Program-made: the position numbers and the translations under genes
Origin: Planctomycetota bacterium
GTDB lineage: Bacteria > Planctomycetota > Uabimicrobiia > Uabimicrobiales > JABWCH01
Direction of reading: 5' to 3'
Length of the DNA: 36,203 nucleotides
Assembly: GCA_020057085.1 (NCBI GenBank)
Contig: JAGVGO010000261.1
Coordinates: 1 to 36,203 of the forward strand
Notes under the pieces: model-generated
Database searches by the model: none
Told to the model about the DNA's origin: nothing
What the model saw: only the letters and a program-made list of their open reading frames with translations
Part shown: one piece after another, positions 27,866 through 35,723 of the stretch
How the letters are laid out: every line of letters starts with the position of its first letter
How positions within the stretch are numbered: position 1 is the stretch's first letter

Positions 27866-28334
27866 CATTGACACGTGTGGGTATCGCTTTGATGCCTGTG
27901 TAAAAAGTCGAATGTTTCCCTGCCGCGAATGCGGCACAGTTATAAAGCCTGGCACTTTAGTGCAGGAAATGGGCCTCCTGTTGACCAGAACACAAATATC
28001 ACTATTCTCTCAACCGGATGCCCTGTCAGTCTCTCAAAGGCAATGAATTCTTTATCGCCAGCAAGATATCAGTTCTGAAATACCCACGTGGCGATCCGCA
28101 AACTCAAGGAAGTCCACGCGAAGATGCATCCCGTCCGCAGCAAACTAAGCCCAACGCACGAATAGTCTGAAAAAAAACAAGCCGCAAAAAAAATATTGCA
28201 AACAGCATGGCAGCCTGCTATCATTGTTAGTGAAATCTTAGAAAGGCTTACATTCCGGCTATGAGCAGTATAGTAGGGAAGTATAAATTCGCGCTTTTCC
28301 TGTTTGCAACACAATTTCAAGTGTGGTGGTGTTT
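27866..28334. other. Intergenic region before the kdsA/ubiB operon
   Basis: No gene is supported. TGCCGC-GAAT-GCGGCA (27921-27936) is a perfect 6-bp hairpin but lacks a T-run, so it is not a clear terminator. The downstream part holds the promoter at 28196-28224. The rest shows nothing recognisable. Confidence 0.5.
28196..28224 (+). promoter_or_regulatory. Sigma-70-type promoter of the downstream operon
   Basis: TTGCAA (28196-28201) and TATCAT (28219-28224) are separated by exactly 17 bp, about 110 bp before the zinc-ribbon gene. No other strong promoter was noticed between the following eight genes. Confidence 0.55.
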
Positions 28335-29336
28335 ATGAAAATGATACCTTGCCCCAACTGTGGCAAACTTCTCGAATCCAAGGAAGGTTCTGCACAAGAT
28401 AAGTGGATTGCTCGCTGTCCGCGGTGTGGCAACATTCCTCTACTTGAAGATAGCCAGGTCATCACCATTTCCGGCGGCGAAATGGGTGGCCCCGGGCTAC
28501 GCAATTTACAAGACAAAGAAAAAGAGCTGATCATTCACGCCGGAGTAGCGGCGGAAAAAAACAAAGTAGAGGAATCGGTCATCGAAGCGGAGCAGTTCAC
28601 CGAGGATGCAGACGTAATTTCCGCCCCGCCACCCAACACTCGCAAGCAGGAAGCTACAGTTGAGGAATTATCTGATACTTTCGACTGGGAAGAACAAAAA
28701 AAGCAAATGGCTGGCGGGAAAGGCGGCAGGTCGCACATGGGTGACCCGCGTAAAAAACCTGCCATTGGGACATACAACAGGCAGGCACGCCCCCTCGGGG
28801 GCAATGTACCATCGGCTGCCGAAACAGATCGCCCCAAAAAAAACTCACGCACTATTCAACGTAGCGGCAGACGAGTATATTCGGCCTATTACGCCTGGTT
28901 TGCTTATGGCGTTCCAAGCGTATTGCTGGCAGCGTTAATATTGTTTGCCCTTTACCAGGTAATCTTCCACAAAGATAGCGTACAGCCGAGCAGCACCAAT
29001 CTCCAAGAAATATGGGACAGAGCGAAAGATGCGCAATACAAGGCTTACGATTCTTACAAGGAAGCACTCGAACTGCGCGATATGCAACTACGGCAGCAAA
29101 AACTGCAACACGCGGCAGACCTTTATCAGGAAGCGATCAAACAAGGGCGACAGGTCTGGAATGCACAAATTAAGTTGTTAATGGAAGCGAATCAAATCAG
29201 TGAAGCAGAGGCATTGCAATATGCCCAGTCCCAGTACGGCGGCTATCTGGAAACAATGCAGAGATGGGAACAGAGTTATTATCTGATCCAAGAAAAAATT
29301 AAAAAAATCAAGGCAACTGACAAAATACCAAAGTAG
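28335..29336 (+). CDS. Zinc-ribbon membrane protein of unknown function
   Basis: A 333-aa protein with an N-terminal zinc ribbon (C6-x2-C9 ... C28-x2-C31: CPNCGK and CPRCGN). A long acidic then basic linker follows, with one membrane helix at about residues 186-210 (YGVPSVLLAALILFALYQV). A helical C-terminal domain (about 220-325, KAYDSYKEALELRDMQLRQQ) resembles a TPR-like hairpin. The ribbon faces the cytoplasm and the helices face the periplasm. The start is uncertain: ATG 28335 follows a GGTGGTG stretch, and GTG codons lie just upstream. It is the first gene of a tight operon; the next gene begins 21 bp later and also carries a Cys-x2-Cys motif. Confidence 0.78.
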   Translation: MKMIPCPNCGKLLESKEGSAQDKWIARCPRCGNIPLLEDSQVITISGGEMGGPGLRNLQDKEKELIIHAGVAAEKNKVEESVIEAEQFTEDADVISAPPPNTRKQEATVEELSDTFDWEEQKKQMAGGKGGRSHMGDPRKKPAIGTYNRQARPLGGNVPSAAETDRPKKNSRTIQRSGRRVYSAYYAWFAYGVPSVLLAALILFALYQVIFHKDSVQPSSTNLQEIWDRAKDAQYKAYDSYKEALELRDMQLRQQKLQHAADLYQEAIKQGRQVWNAQIKLLMEANQISEAEALQYAQSQYGGYLETMQRWEQSYYLIQEKIKKIKATDKIPK

Positions 29337-29357
29337 AGAGTTCGGGAAAAACAGTCT

Positions 29358-30863
29358 ATGGCGAACGAATTAAAATTTCGCGTGATATTGTCCGCTCTCA
29401 ATGAAAAATATGTGGATGACAAAGAGGTAATTGCCTTTATGCTGGCAATCACTCTGGACCTGCCTGTGCAGGAAACGCAAACTCTTTGGCAACGCCTGCC
29501 GGTGGTACTGTTTGACAATCTGACAAGCGAAGACCTGAAGAAGATCAAGGAGCGACTGCTGTTTTTATCCAAACTGGGGCTCGATTTCAACATCACCGCT
29601 AAACCATTTCCCCAGATTTACCGCACCAACTGGCAAATTAAGTCTGCCGGTTCCATCATTGCCTGCCCTTGCTGCGGTGAAGAGTTACTGGTAATGCGTG
29701 CTCAGGATATTGGAATTTATATTGCTGCACATGGCGGCAAGCCGACAGGCGCAACAAGCAAAGCAGAACAGCCGGAAAAACCTGGCGAGAGAACAGCAGC
29801 GACCCATCCACGCGAAAAAACGCCGGCGACTAAACCGGACGAAACATCAATAAGAAAACCGGCCGAAGGTGAGGAAGAACTTGCGACCGAACTGGAAGAG
29901 GTCGAAGTATTGTCGAAAGAGCTGGAGGCCATTGTCGCCAAAGAAGAAAACTTCAGTGAAGATATCGAGGAAGTGGGAAGCATTTCCGAAGAGGTAAAGA
30001 AAGTCTCAGACATAGAACCTATCGGCGGTATTTCCGCTGAATTCGAAGAAATCGAAGGCGTGTCCGCCGAATTCGAAAAAGTATATGTCGAGGGCGATGC
30101 CATTGATAATCATATCGGCAGTCTATCAGCCGAAATGGAAGAGATTGAAGGCATTTCGGCTGAACTGGATGCTATCCAGGCACACCGGGACATCTTACCC
30201 AATGAAGCTGGAGACCTGACGGGCGGCCAAGCTACGTTGATTGATTCACGCGAATACGAAATGGAAGAAATCGAAGACATTCCCGCAGTGCTACAAAAAG
30301 CGGCAGACCCAGCCGCTAATCTTTTGGAAAAAACCGGCCAAGAAGAGATGGCCGCCAAGCAAGATAAAGATAAGAATGAGCGTAGCACCGAAGCCAAAGC
30401 AAGCGACGCCAAATCTCCGGCCGAGCCTAAACCGGCTGCCAAAGCAAGCGACGCCAAACCTCCGGCCGAGTCTAAACCGGCTGCCAAAGCAAGCGACGCC
30501 AAACCTCCGGCCGAGTCTAAACCGGCTGCCAAAGCAAGCGACGCCAAACTTCCGGCCGAGCCTAAACCGCAAGTTGACAACAAAACTGTTGCCCGTGCTC
30601 CTGCCGGTGACAGTACTGCCGGCATCAATTTTGATGTAATGATCAATTTCAGCGGCAAGGGCAATATCCAGATGGGTATTCAGTTGCTCGCCCGGCTCAA
30701 AGGTATTTCTCAATCATCGGCGGCCAACCTGGCTGAACAAAAGACGGCCATCGTTGTTGCCAACAACGTGCCTCAGCAGATAGCCGATAGAATTGTGGCC
30801 GAATTCGCCAAATTCAAAATGCAAGGACGTTGCATCCCTGCCCGTGGCACAAACAAAACTTGA
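29358..30863 (+). CDS. Hypothetical protein with L7/L12-like ends and an acidic repeat middle
   Basis: A 501-aa cytoplasmic protein without membrane helices. The N-terminal 80 residues (LPVVLFDNLTSEDLKKIKER) and the last 75 (GIQLLARLKGISQSSAANL, then VPQQIADRIVAEF) both follow the beta-alpha-alpha-beta-alpha-beta pattern of the ribosomal L7/L12 C-terminal domain. A Cys motif ACPCCGEEL lies near residue 102. The middle is very acidic with repeats of SAE(F/M)EEIEG(V/I)SAE, and then has four copies of a 15-residue unit, KASDAKxPAExKPAA. The protein is unrecognised; the fold suggestion is mine from pattern. kdsA starts 13 bp after its stop. Confidence 0.75.
   Translation: MANELKFRVILSALNEKYVDDKEVIAFMLAITLDLPVQETQTLWQRLPVVLFDNLTSEDLKKIKERLLFLSKLGLDFNITAKPFPQIYRTNWQIKSAGSIIACPCCGEELLVMRAQDIGIYIAAHGGKPTGATSKAEQPEKPGERTAATHPREKTPATKPDETSIRKPAEGEEELATELEEVEVLSKELEAIVAKEENFSEDIEEVGSISEEVKKVSDIEPIGGISAEFEEIEGVSAEFEKVYVEGDAIDNHIGSLSAEMEEIEGISAELDAIQAHRDILPNEAGDLTGGQATLIDSREYEMEEIEDIPAVLQKAADPAANLLEKTGQEEMAAKQDKDKNERSTEAKASDAKSPAEPKPAAKASDAKPPAESKPAAKASDAKPPAESKPAAKASDAKLPAEPKPQVDNKTVARAPAGDSTAGINFDVMINFSGKGNIQMGIQLLARLKGISQSSAANLAEQKTAIVVANNVPQQIADRIVAEFAKFKMQGRCIPARGTNKT
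30396..30569 (+). repeat. 45-bp tandem repeat, four copies
   Basis: Units start at 30396, 30441, 30486 and 30531, each opening AAAGCAAGCGACGCCAAA; copies differ at only a few bases. The period is a multiple of three, so copy-number change would lengthen or shorten the linker without breaking the frame. Confidence 0.92.
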
Positions 30864-30876
30864 CGAGGAACTCAAT

Positions 30877-31716
30877 GTGATAAGATGCGATGTTGGCAAC
30901 CTGACATTGACTCAAGACAAACTGTTTTTGATTGCTGGCCCGTGTGTGTTGGAAGATTCGGCCATCGGTTACGAGATTGCCTGTGCGCTCAAGGAAATCA
31001 CGCAGAAATTTGCCATGCCGCTGATTTTCAAAGCTTCCTATACGAAAGCCAATCGTACTTCAAAAGCCGGTTATCGCGGCGTCGGTTTGCATCAGGGATT
31101 GGCACAAATGGCGAGAATTCGCCAGGAATTGCAGATTCCAATATTGTCCGATGTCCATGAAGAAGCCGAAGTTTCCTCCGCAGCCAAGGTGTTGGATATA
31201 CTTCAGATACCGGCTTTCTTGTGTCGCCAAACTGCCTTGCTTGAGGCGGCAGCGGCAACGGGCAAAGCAATCAATGTCAAAAAAGGCCAGTTCATGGCGC
31301 CGTGGGACATGAAGTATGTGGTCGAAAAAATCACAGCTCAGGGCAACCACAAGATATTCCTTACCGAACGTGGCGCATCTTTTGGCTACAACAATCTGGT
31401 AGTGGATATCCGCTCATTGCCAGCGATGTCCAAATTGGGCTGTTTTGTAGTGTTCGACGGCACGCATAGTACACAGTTGCCAGGCGGTGGCAAAGGAGAA
31501 ACCGCAGGGCAGAGGGAGATGGTTCCTTTCCTGGTACGCGCGGCAGTGGCTGCAGGATGTGACGGTATTTTTCTCGAGGTACACCCCGAGCCGGCAAAAT
31601 CTCCAAGCGACAGGGAAACCATCTGGCCAATCTCGCAATTGCCGGACTTGCTCGAAGAAATTCATGCCATACGCCAGGCGTTACAAAATACATTCGCCAG
31701 GCGACAGGGAAAATAA
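30877..31716 (+). CDS. kdsA: 3-deoxy-D-manno-octulosonate 8-phosphate synthase
   Basis: Condenses phosphoenolpyruvate with arabinose 5-phosphate to KDO-8-P for the LPS core, in the cytoplasm. The 279-aa chain shows the full KdsA pattern: IAGPCVLEDS, FKASYTKANRTS, YRGVGLHQGL, LSDVHEEAEV, IPAFLCRQT, INVKKGQFMAPWDM, LTERGASFGYNNLVVDIRSL, THSTQLPGG and EVHPEPAKSPSD. Cys23 in GPC indicates the metal-dependent class, with the His, Glu and Asp ligands in the last three motifs. CRQTALL differs from the usual CRQTDLL. GTG 30877 is chosen because GAGGAA lies 7 nt upstream and the resulting length equals the family norm. Confidence 0.95.
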   Translation: MIRCDVGNLTLTQDKLFLIAGPCVLEDSAIGYEIACALKEITQKFAMPLIFKASYTKANRTSKAGYRGVGLHQGLAQMARIRQELQIPILSDVHEEAEVSSAAKVLDILQIPAFLCRQTALLEAAAATGKAINVKKGQFMAPWDMKYVVEKITAQGNHKIFLTERGASFGYNNLVVDIRSLPAMSKLGCFVVFDGTHSTQLPGGGKGETAGQREMVPFLVRAAVAAGCDGIFLEVHPEPAKSPSDRETIWPISQLPDLLEEIHAIRQALQNTFARRQGK

Positions 31717-31728
31717 GGAGTGCGGGAT

Positions 31729-31968
31729 ATGAAGAAAGAGCGGGAACTATTTGGGATGATTGCCCAGCGCAAAAAATATGTGACCGCCGAGGGTGTAGAA
31801 AAGGCTCTAACGCTCCAGGCACAACGCGACAGTCGCGGAGAACCACACAAGCTGCTCGGTATTCTCATGCTGGAATTAGAGATGTTGAGTTCGTCACAAC
31901 TACTCGACATTTTACAGGAAATGCAGCGCAAAGAAATCAAGGAAAACGATTCATTTCGAACATTTTGA
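31729..31968 (+). CDS. Small helical protein similar to the kinase N-terminal domain
   Basis: A 79-aa soluble protein. Its helical pattern, KKYVTAEGVEKALTLQ then LLGILMLELEMLSSSQLLDI, parallels residues 15-70 of the giant kinase (HLGQSLVKDGYLTVQQLAKI). Both resemble the small helical domains at the start of type II/IV pilus and secretion ATPases. There is no catalytic motif, so an adaptor or binding role is the best guess. AAGGAG lies 8 nt before ATG 31729. It sits 12 bp after kdsA and 18 bp before the cyclophilin gene, clearly in the same operon. Confidence 0.82.
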   Translation: MKKERELFGMIAQRKKYVTAEGVEKALTLQAQRDSRGEPHKLLGILMLELEMLSSSQLLDILQEMQRKEIKENDSFRTF

Positions 31969-31986
31969 AACAGAAAGGAAATATTG

Positions 31987-33168
31987 ATGGCCAAAAAAAG
32001 AAAGGGAGGAAGCGTAAAGAAGATTGCTGCCCCGATCAAAAAACTTCCTGTCAGCCAGGCGACAGAGCCTGCTGCAGAACCGGCACAGGACTGGAAAAAC
32101 AAATTGCAACAGTATCGCAATGTATTGCTGGTGCTGGGCATCGTACTGGTGTTTGGTCTGGGAGTAGCAACTTTGGCGCTGTCCTCTCTTAAACAAAAGA
32201 CCGGCCGCAACTGGCAGATGTTGGGCAATGTACTGAGCGCCATGCAGCCCAATGAAATTCTCGCACGCGACTGGAAAGTCAAAGATTTGAGCGCGAGTGC
32301 CAACCAATTTGTAGTGGAAACTATCAAAGATATTTCAGCGTTGCCGCACAACCCAGGTAAAACTGCTACCCTGAATGAGCTACCGTTCCTCTACCTGCCT
32401 TCCGCCATCCAAGGCGAAGCGTTACGGCTACACAACATTTCCCAGTTGCAGGGACAATTGGCCAATTCACCGGCTAACAGCGCTACTCCCTGGCTCAAAT
32501 ATCTCCTGGGCAATCTATATGTGGCAGAAGGGGGCACAGAATATCTGCAGAAAGCCGAGCAACAGTTCCAATCTATTGGCAGCCAGTACCCCAAACATCC
32601 GCTCAACATGGAAGAAATGGTTTACACAACCGCTTATCTCAGCAAGGAACTGGATTGGTATCGCCGCAATCCACAGTTTGCGCTCACTGCCAAACTGGAA
32701 GAAAAGGGCAAGTATAGTGCCACATTGACTACCAGCAAAGGCAAGGTCGTTATTGAATTGTTCGATCAGGATTGCCCGACCACGGCAGGCCAATTTATAC
32801 GCCTGGCCCAATCCGGTTTCTACAATGGGCTCAACTTCTACAAAGTAGAGGCGGACCGCAACTGGGGAGAGGATAACAAAGAGCAGTCCAGCATATGGAG
32901 TGTGTGGACAGGCTGTCCTTTAGGTAACGGCAAGGGTGGGCCAGGCTCTACGGTAAACGGCGAGCTGCGGGATGTCTGGATGCAGCGCGGCATCGTGGCC
33001 ATGGATAATTACGAAAAAACCGGAGTGGTCGGCAGCCGTTTCTTCATTATGAACAAGTACCGCGAGATGCTTACACCTTACCCTGTATTTGGCAAAGTGA
33101 GCGAAGGACTGCAGGTTGTAGAGCAGTTGACCGGCCAGGACATTTTGCTGGATGTGAGCATAAAATAG
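31987..33168 (+). CDS. Membrane-anchored cyclophilin-type peptidyl-prolyl isomerase
   Basis: A 393-aa protein. The N-terminus is basic (AKKRKGGSVKK), followed by one membrane helix (about 45-68, VLLVLGIVLVFGLGVATLAL). A helical TPR-like middle (WLKYLLGNLYVAEGG, EQQFQSIGSQYPKH) leads to a cyclophilin domain from about 245: GKVVIELFDQDCPTTAGQF, GFYNGLNFYKVE, RGIVAMDNYEKTGVVGSRFF and PVFGKVSEGLQVV. The usual active-site Arg region reads FYKVEADRN and the FxMxxQ-like motif reads RFFIMNK, so activity may be reduced. It should act in the periplasm on exported proteins. AAAGGAA lies 6 nt before ATG 31987. Confidence 0.87.
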   Translation: MAKKRKGGSVKKIAAPIKKLPVSQATEPAAEPAQDWKNKLQQYRNVLLVLGIVLVFGLGVATLALSSLKQKTGRNWQMLGNVLSAMQPNEILARDWKVKDLSASANQFVVETIKDISALPHNPGKTATLNELPFLYLPSAIQGEALRLHNISQLQGQLANSPANSATPWLKYLLGNLYVAEGGTEYLQKAEQQFQSIGSQYPKHPLNMEEMVYTTAYLSKELDWYRRNPQFALTAKLEEKGKYSATLTTSKGKVVIELFDQDCPTTAGQFIRLAQSGFYNGLNFYKVEADRNWGEDNKEQSSIWSVWTGCPLGNGKGGPGSTVNGELRDVWMQRGIVAMDNYEKTGVVGSRFFIMNKYREMLTPYPVFGKVSEGLQVVEQLTGQDILLDVSIK

Positions 33169-33180
33169 GCTTGTCTGAAA

Positions 33181-33216
33181 CAAGTCCGACAAGTCGGACT
33201 TGTCGGACTTGTCGGG
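33181..33216. repeat. Inverted 9-bp repeat cluster, GTCCGACAA/TTGTCGGAC
   Basis: Units of the repeat seen at 20450-20482 occur here in both orientations. CCGACAAG/CTTGTCGG with a 5-nt loop can form an 8-bp stem. It fills most of the gap before ubiB and could influence its expression. Confidence 0.75.
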
Positions 33217-33223
33217 ATAAACC

Positions 33224-34912
33224 ATGAGATTACTGCACGTCAAGCGCACATACCGGTCGTTGGTACGCATCAAGGAGATTTTGCAGGTACTCACCAAACA
33301 TGGGTTCGGCCACGTCGTCTCACGTCTGTATACCCATATGCAACTACCGCGTATGCGCCAGTTAAGAGTGCCAGGGCGAGCACCGGTATATCTACCTGAA
33401 GACACAGTGCCTGTGCGGCTGCGCATGGTGTTGCAGGAACTAGGGCCGACATTTGTCAAGCTCGGCCAAATCTTGTCGGGCCGTCCCGATCTTTTTCCGG
33501 AAGCGTTCATCCAGGAATTGAAGGTACTGCAGGATCACGTTCCTCCTTTTCCCACGCCTAAAGCCAAAGAAATCATCGCTACTGAGCTTGGGGCACCGGC
33601 ACACAAAATTTTTCCGCACTTCTCCGACAAGGTGCTGGCCTCGGGTTCCATTGGCCAGGTACACACTGCTGAGTTACCTGACGGTACAGAAGTGATCGTC
33701 AAAGTGAAACGGCCGGACATAGATAGCATCATCGCTACGGATGTCGCCATTCTCCATTTTCTTGCCGAGATGCTTGAACAATACATTGAGGAAGTACGTC
33801 TTTTCCAGCCGGTAATGATCGTCGAAGAATTTGCCCGGACCATTCGGCGCGAACTTGATTTCACTGCCGAGGCGGCCTACACAGAAAAATTCTACTATCT
33901 GCTCAAAGACAACGCAAAGATTGGCTCGCCCAAGGTGTTCTGGCAATACACTACACCCCATGTCATTACCCTGCAAAAACTCATTGGCACCAACATTGGC
34001 GAGAAAGCGAAACTGCAAGAGTATGGCATAAACATCAAAACACTGGCCCACGATTTGGCTTACTCATTTACCCAGCAATATTTAATCTGGGGCATATTTC
34101 ACGGCGACCCACATCCCGGTAACATTCTGGTATCCCCAAGCGGCAAGATATTTCTCGTTGACTTTGGCATGGTGGGACACCTGTCACGCGAATTGCAGAG
34201 TCAGCTCGCCACCACGCTGATTGCTCTTATGCGCAACGATCTGGAAATGGTCATCGAAGTATACGAAGATATCGGTGCTTTTAGCGAGCAGGTGAACCAC
34301 CGCGATCTCAAAAATGACATTCTGGAGATTATGGACAAATATTTCAATACCCCGTTCCAGCGTCTCGATATAGGCAAAATATTCGAAGACATCGTGCGCC
34401 TGGCCCGCAACCACAAAATAAAGCTGCCGCGAGATTTCGTGCTGCTAGGCAAGTCGCTCGTCACGGTCAGCACCATCGCTCGCGAGCTCGATCCTGATTT
34501 CAATTTTGCCCGCGCAGCCTCTCCGCACGTCAACACTATTCTCAAAGACAAATTCTCACCCAAACGGCTATTTTCGCTGAGTGTGTTCCATTTGTGGTCG
34601 CTCTTTAGCCTGCTGCAGCGACTGCCTTCAGACCTCAAGGAAATACTCCGTCTCATCAGAAGCGGTAAACTGAGGCTGACGCTGCGGCTGGAAGCTCTCG
34701 ACCGCTGCTTGCAGGAATTCGAAAAAGCGACGAACCGTTTATCTTTCAGTATTGTTATCGGCTCGATTTTGCTTTCCTCCTCAGTGCTCGTGCTGGCCAA
34801 AGCCGGCCCGCAATACCACAACATTTCGATTTTCGGTCTGATCGGCTACATGATTGCCGCGCTGTTGGGAATGTGGTTGGTTTCTGCCGTGCTGCGCTCC
34901 GGGCGGCTGTAA
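33224..34912 (+). CDS. ubiB: UbiB/ABC1/ADCK family atypical kinase
   Basis: A 562-aa membrane protein of the UbiB family, which supports quinone biosynthesis or lipid homeostasis. It has the family's KxGQ motif (VKLGQILSGRPDLFPEAF, near residue 80), the alanine/serine-loop GSIGQVHTAELPDG (near 140), ELDFTAEA, catalytic HGDPHPGNILV (near 292) and VDFGMVG (near 312). Two C-terminal membrane helices lie at about 508-526 and 534-560, as in bacterial UbiB. The ATG lacks a strong ribosome site (GGATAAACC) and the inverted repeat cluster is just upstream. No other ubiquinone or menaquinone gene is nearby, so the pathway is not settled. The symbol is by family. Confidence 0.9.
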   Translation: MRLLHVKRTYRSLVRIKEILQVLTKHGFGHVVSRLYTHMQLPRMRQLRVPGRAPVYLPEDTVPVRLRMVLQELGPTFVKLGQILSGRPDLFPEAFIQELKVLQDHVPPFPTPKAKEIIATELGAPAHKIFPHFSDKVLASGSIGQVHTAELPDGTEVIVKVKRPDIDSIIATDVAILHFLAEMLEQYIEEVRLFQPVMIVEEFARTIRRELDFTAEAAYTEKFYYLLKDNAKIGSPKVFWQYTTPHVITLQKLIGTNIGEKAKLQEYGINIKTLAHDLAYSFTQQYLIWGIFHGDPHPGNILVSPSGKIFLVDFGMVGHLSRELQSQLATTLIALMRNDLEMVIEVYEDIGAFSEQVNHRDLKNDILEIMDKYFNTPFQRLDIGKIFEDIVRLARNHKIKLPRDFVLLGKSLVTVSTIARELDPDFNFARAASPHVNTILKDKFSPKRLFSLSVFHLWSLFSLLQRLPSDLKEILRLIRSGKLRLTLRLEALDRCLQEFEKATNRLSFSIVIGSILLSSSVLVLAKAGPQYHNISIFGLIGYMIAALLGMWLVSAVLRSGRL

Positions 34913-34937
34913 CGTAGTATATTTAAGGAAGTTAATT

Positions 34938-35312
34938 ATGCCCAACAAAAAAGAAAAAAACATCGGCCAGTTCGCGCTGGCCGGCTGTGTTGGTGGTGCA
35001 GCCTACTATCTGGCAGGCTCACTGCGTTTCGGAGGATTCGGTGCCGACGTGTTCACCATGCTGATAGTGGCTGCTATCGGCTCGCTTGGCGGCCTTTTTC
35101 CACAGCTTATGGAAAGGGTGATCGGTAACGACGTGCCCTTTCTGTGCTCCTGGACCATGGTCGCCATCCTCATTTTCGCGCCACTCTTGTTCTTCTATGG
35201 TTATGGTTACAGCGGCCAATTTATGTTCCGTCTGTTCACCGCTTTTTTCTACGGCTACCTCTTCAGTCTTTTATGGAAGGCGCGATGTGAAGGTGCGTTG
35301 AGGGATATATGA
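34938..35312 (+). CDS. Small integral membrane protein
   Basis: A 124-aa protein with about four hydrophobic helices (FALAGCVGGAAYYLAGSL, VFTMLIVAAIGSLGGLF, MVAILIFAPLLFFYGYGY, LFTAFFYGYLFSLLW) and a basic cytoplasmic start. I do not recognise a family. ATG 34938 is preferred because AAGGAAG lies 6 nt upstream; the longer frame overlaps ubiB. It lies 25 bp after ubiB in the same direction, so a shared transcript is likely. Confidence 0.78.
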   Translation: MPNKKEKNIGQFALAGCVGGAAYYLAGSLRFGGFGADVFTMLIVAAIGSLGGLFPQLMERVIGNDVPFLCSWTMVAILIFAPLLFFYGYGYSGQFMFRLFTAFFYGYLFSLLWKARCEGALRDI

Positions 35313-35360
35313 CACTCTTCAATTTACAACATTGGATAACATTTTGAAAGGCAAATTGCA

Positions 35361-35723
35361 ATGCCAACCTATACGTATGTCTGTGAACAATGCCATCAAC
35401 AACTGGATGTATGGCAAAAGATCAGCGAAGAAGCTCTGCGGGTATGCCCACATTGCGAGCAACCTGCTCTCAGAAGGAAAATCGGCGGGGGCGCTGGTCT
35501 GATTTTTAAAGGTTCTGGATTCTATATCACAGACTACCGTAGCGACAGCTACAAGCAAAAGGCACAAAGCGAAAGTGGCAGCACTAGCACTAGCACCCCT
35601 AGCAGCACTAGCACCCCTAGCAGCACTAGCACCCCTAGCACCCCTAGTACTAGCACCCCTAGCACCCCTAGCAACAACAGTACTGGCAGCGATAGTACGT
35701 GTGCTACGGCGAGCAAGAAGTGA
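35361..35723 (+). CDS. FmdB-family zinc-ribbon protein with Ser/Thr/Pro-rich tail
   Basis: A 120-aa protein. Residues 1-58 are a standard FmdB/CxxC_CxxC zinc ribbon: MPTYTYVCEQC with C8/C11 and C29/C32 (CPHC), ending GGGAGLIFKGSGFYITDYR. The family's function is uncertain (a regulatory role was proposed for the founding member). The tail (about 74-106) is almost only Ser, Thr and Pro and is encoded by a DNA repeat, so it is probably disordered and variable in length. AAAGG lies 9-13 nt before the ATG. It ends the visible operon. Confidence 0.9.
   Translation: MPTYTYVCEQCHQQLDVWQKISEEALRVCPHCEQPALRRKIGGGAGLIFKGSGFYITDYRSDSYKQKAQSESGSTSTSTPSSTSTPSSTSTPSTPSTSTPSTPSNNSTGSDSTCATASKK
35581..35672 (+). 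repeat. AGCACTAGCACCCCT-type repeat in the FmdB-family gene
   Basis: Imperfect copies of AGCACTAGCACCCCT, made of 6- and 9-bp subunits (AGCACT, AGCACCCCT), run for about 90 bp. All periods are multiples of three, so the frame is kept. Confidence 0.9.

Noticed and set aside
27921-27936. TGCCGC-GAAT-GCGGCA hairpin as a terminator of the transporter gene
   Set aside because: There is no T-run after it on either strand, so Rho-independent termination is not supported.
30396-30569. CRISPR-like array
   Set aside because: The repeats are contiguous with no spacers and lie in frame within a coding sequence.
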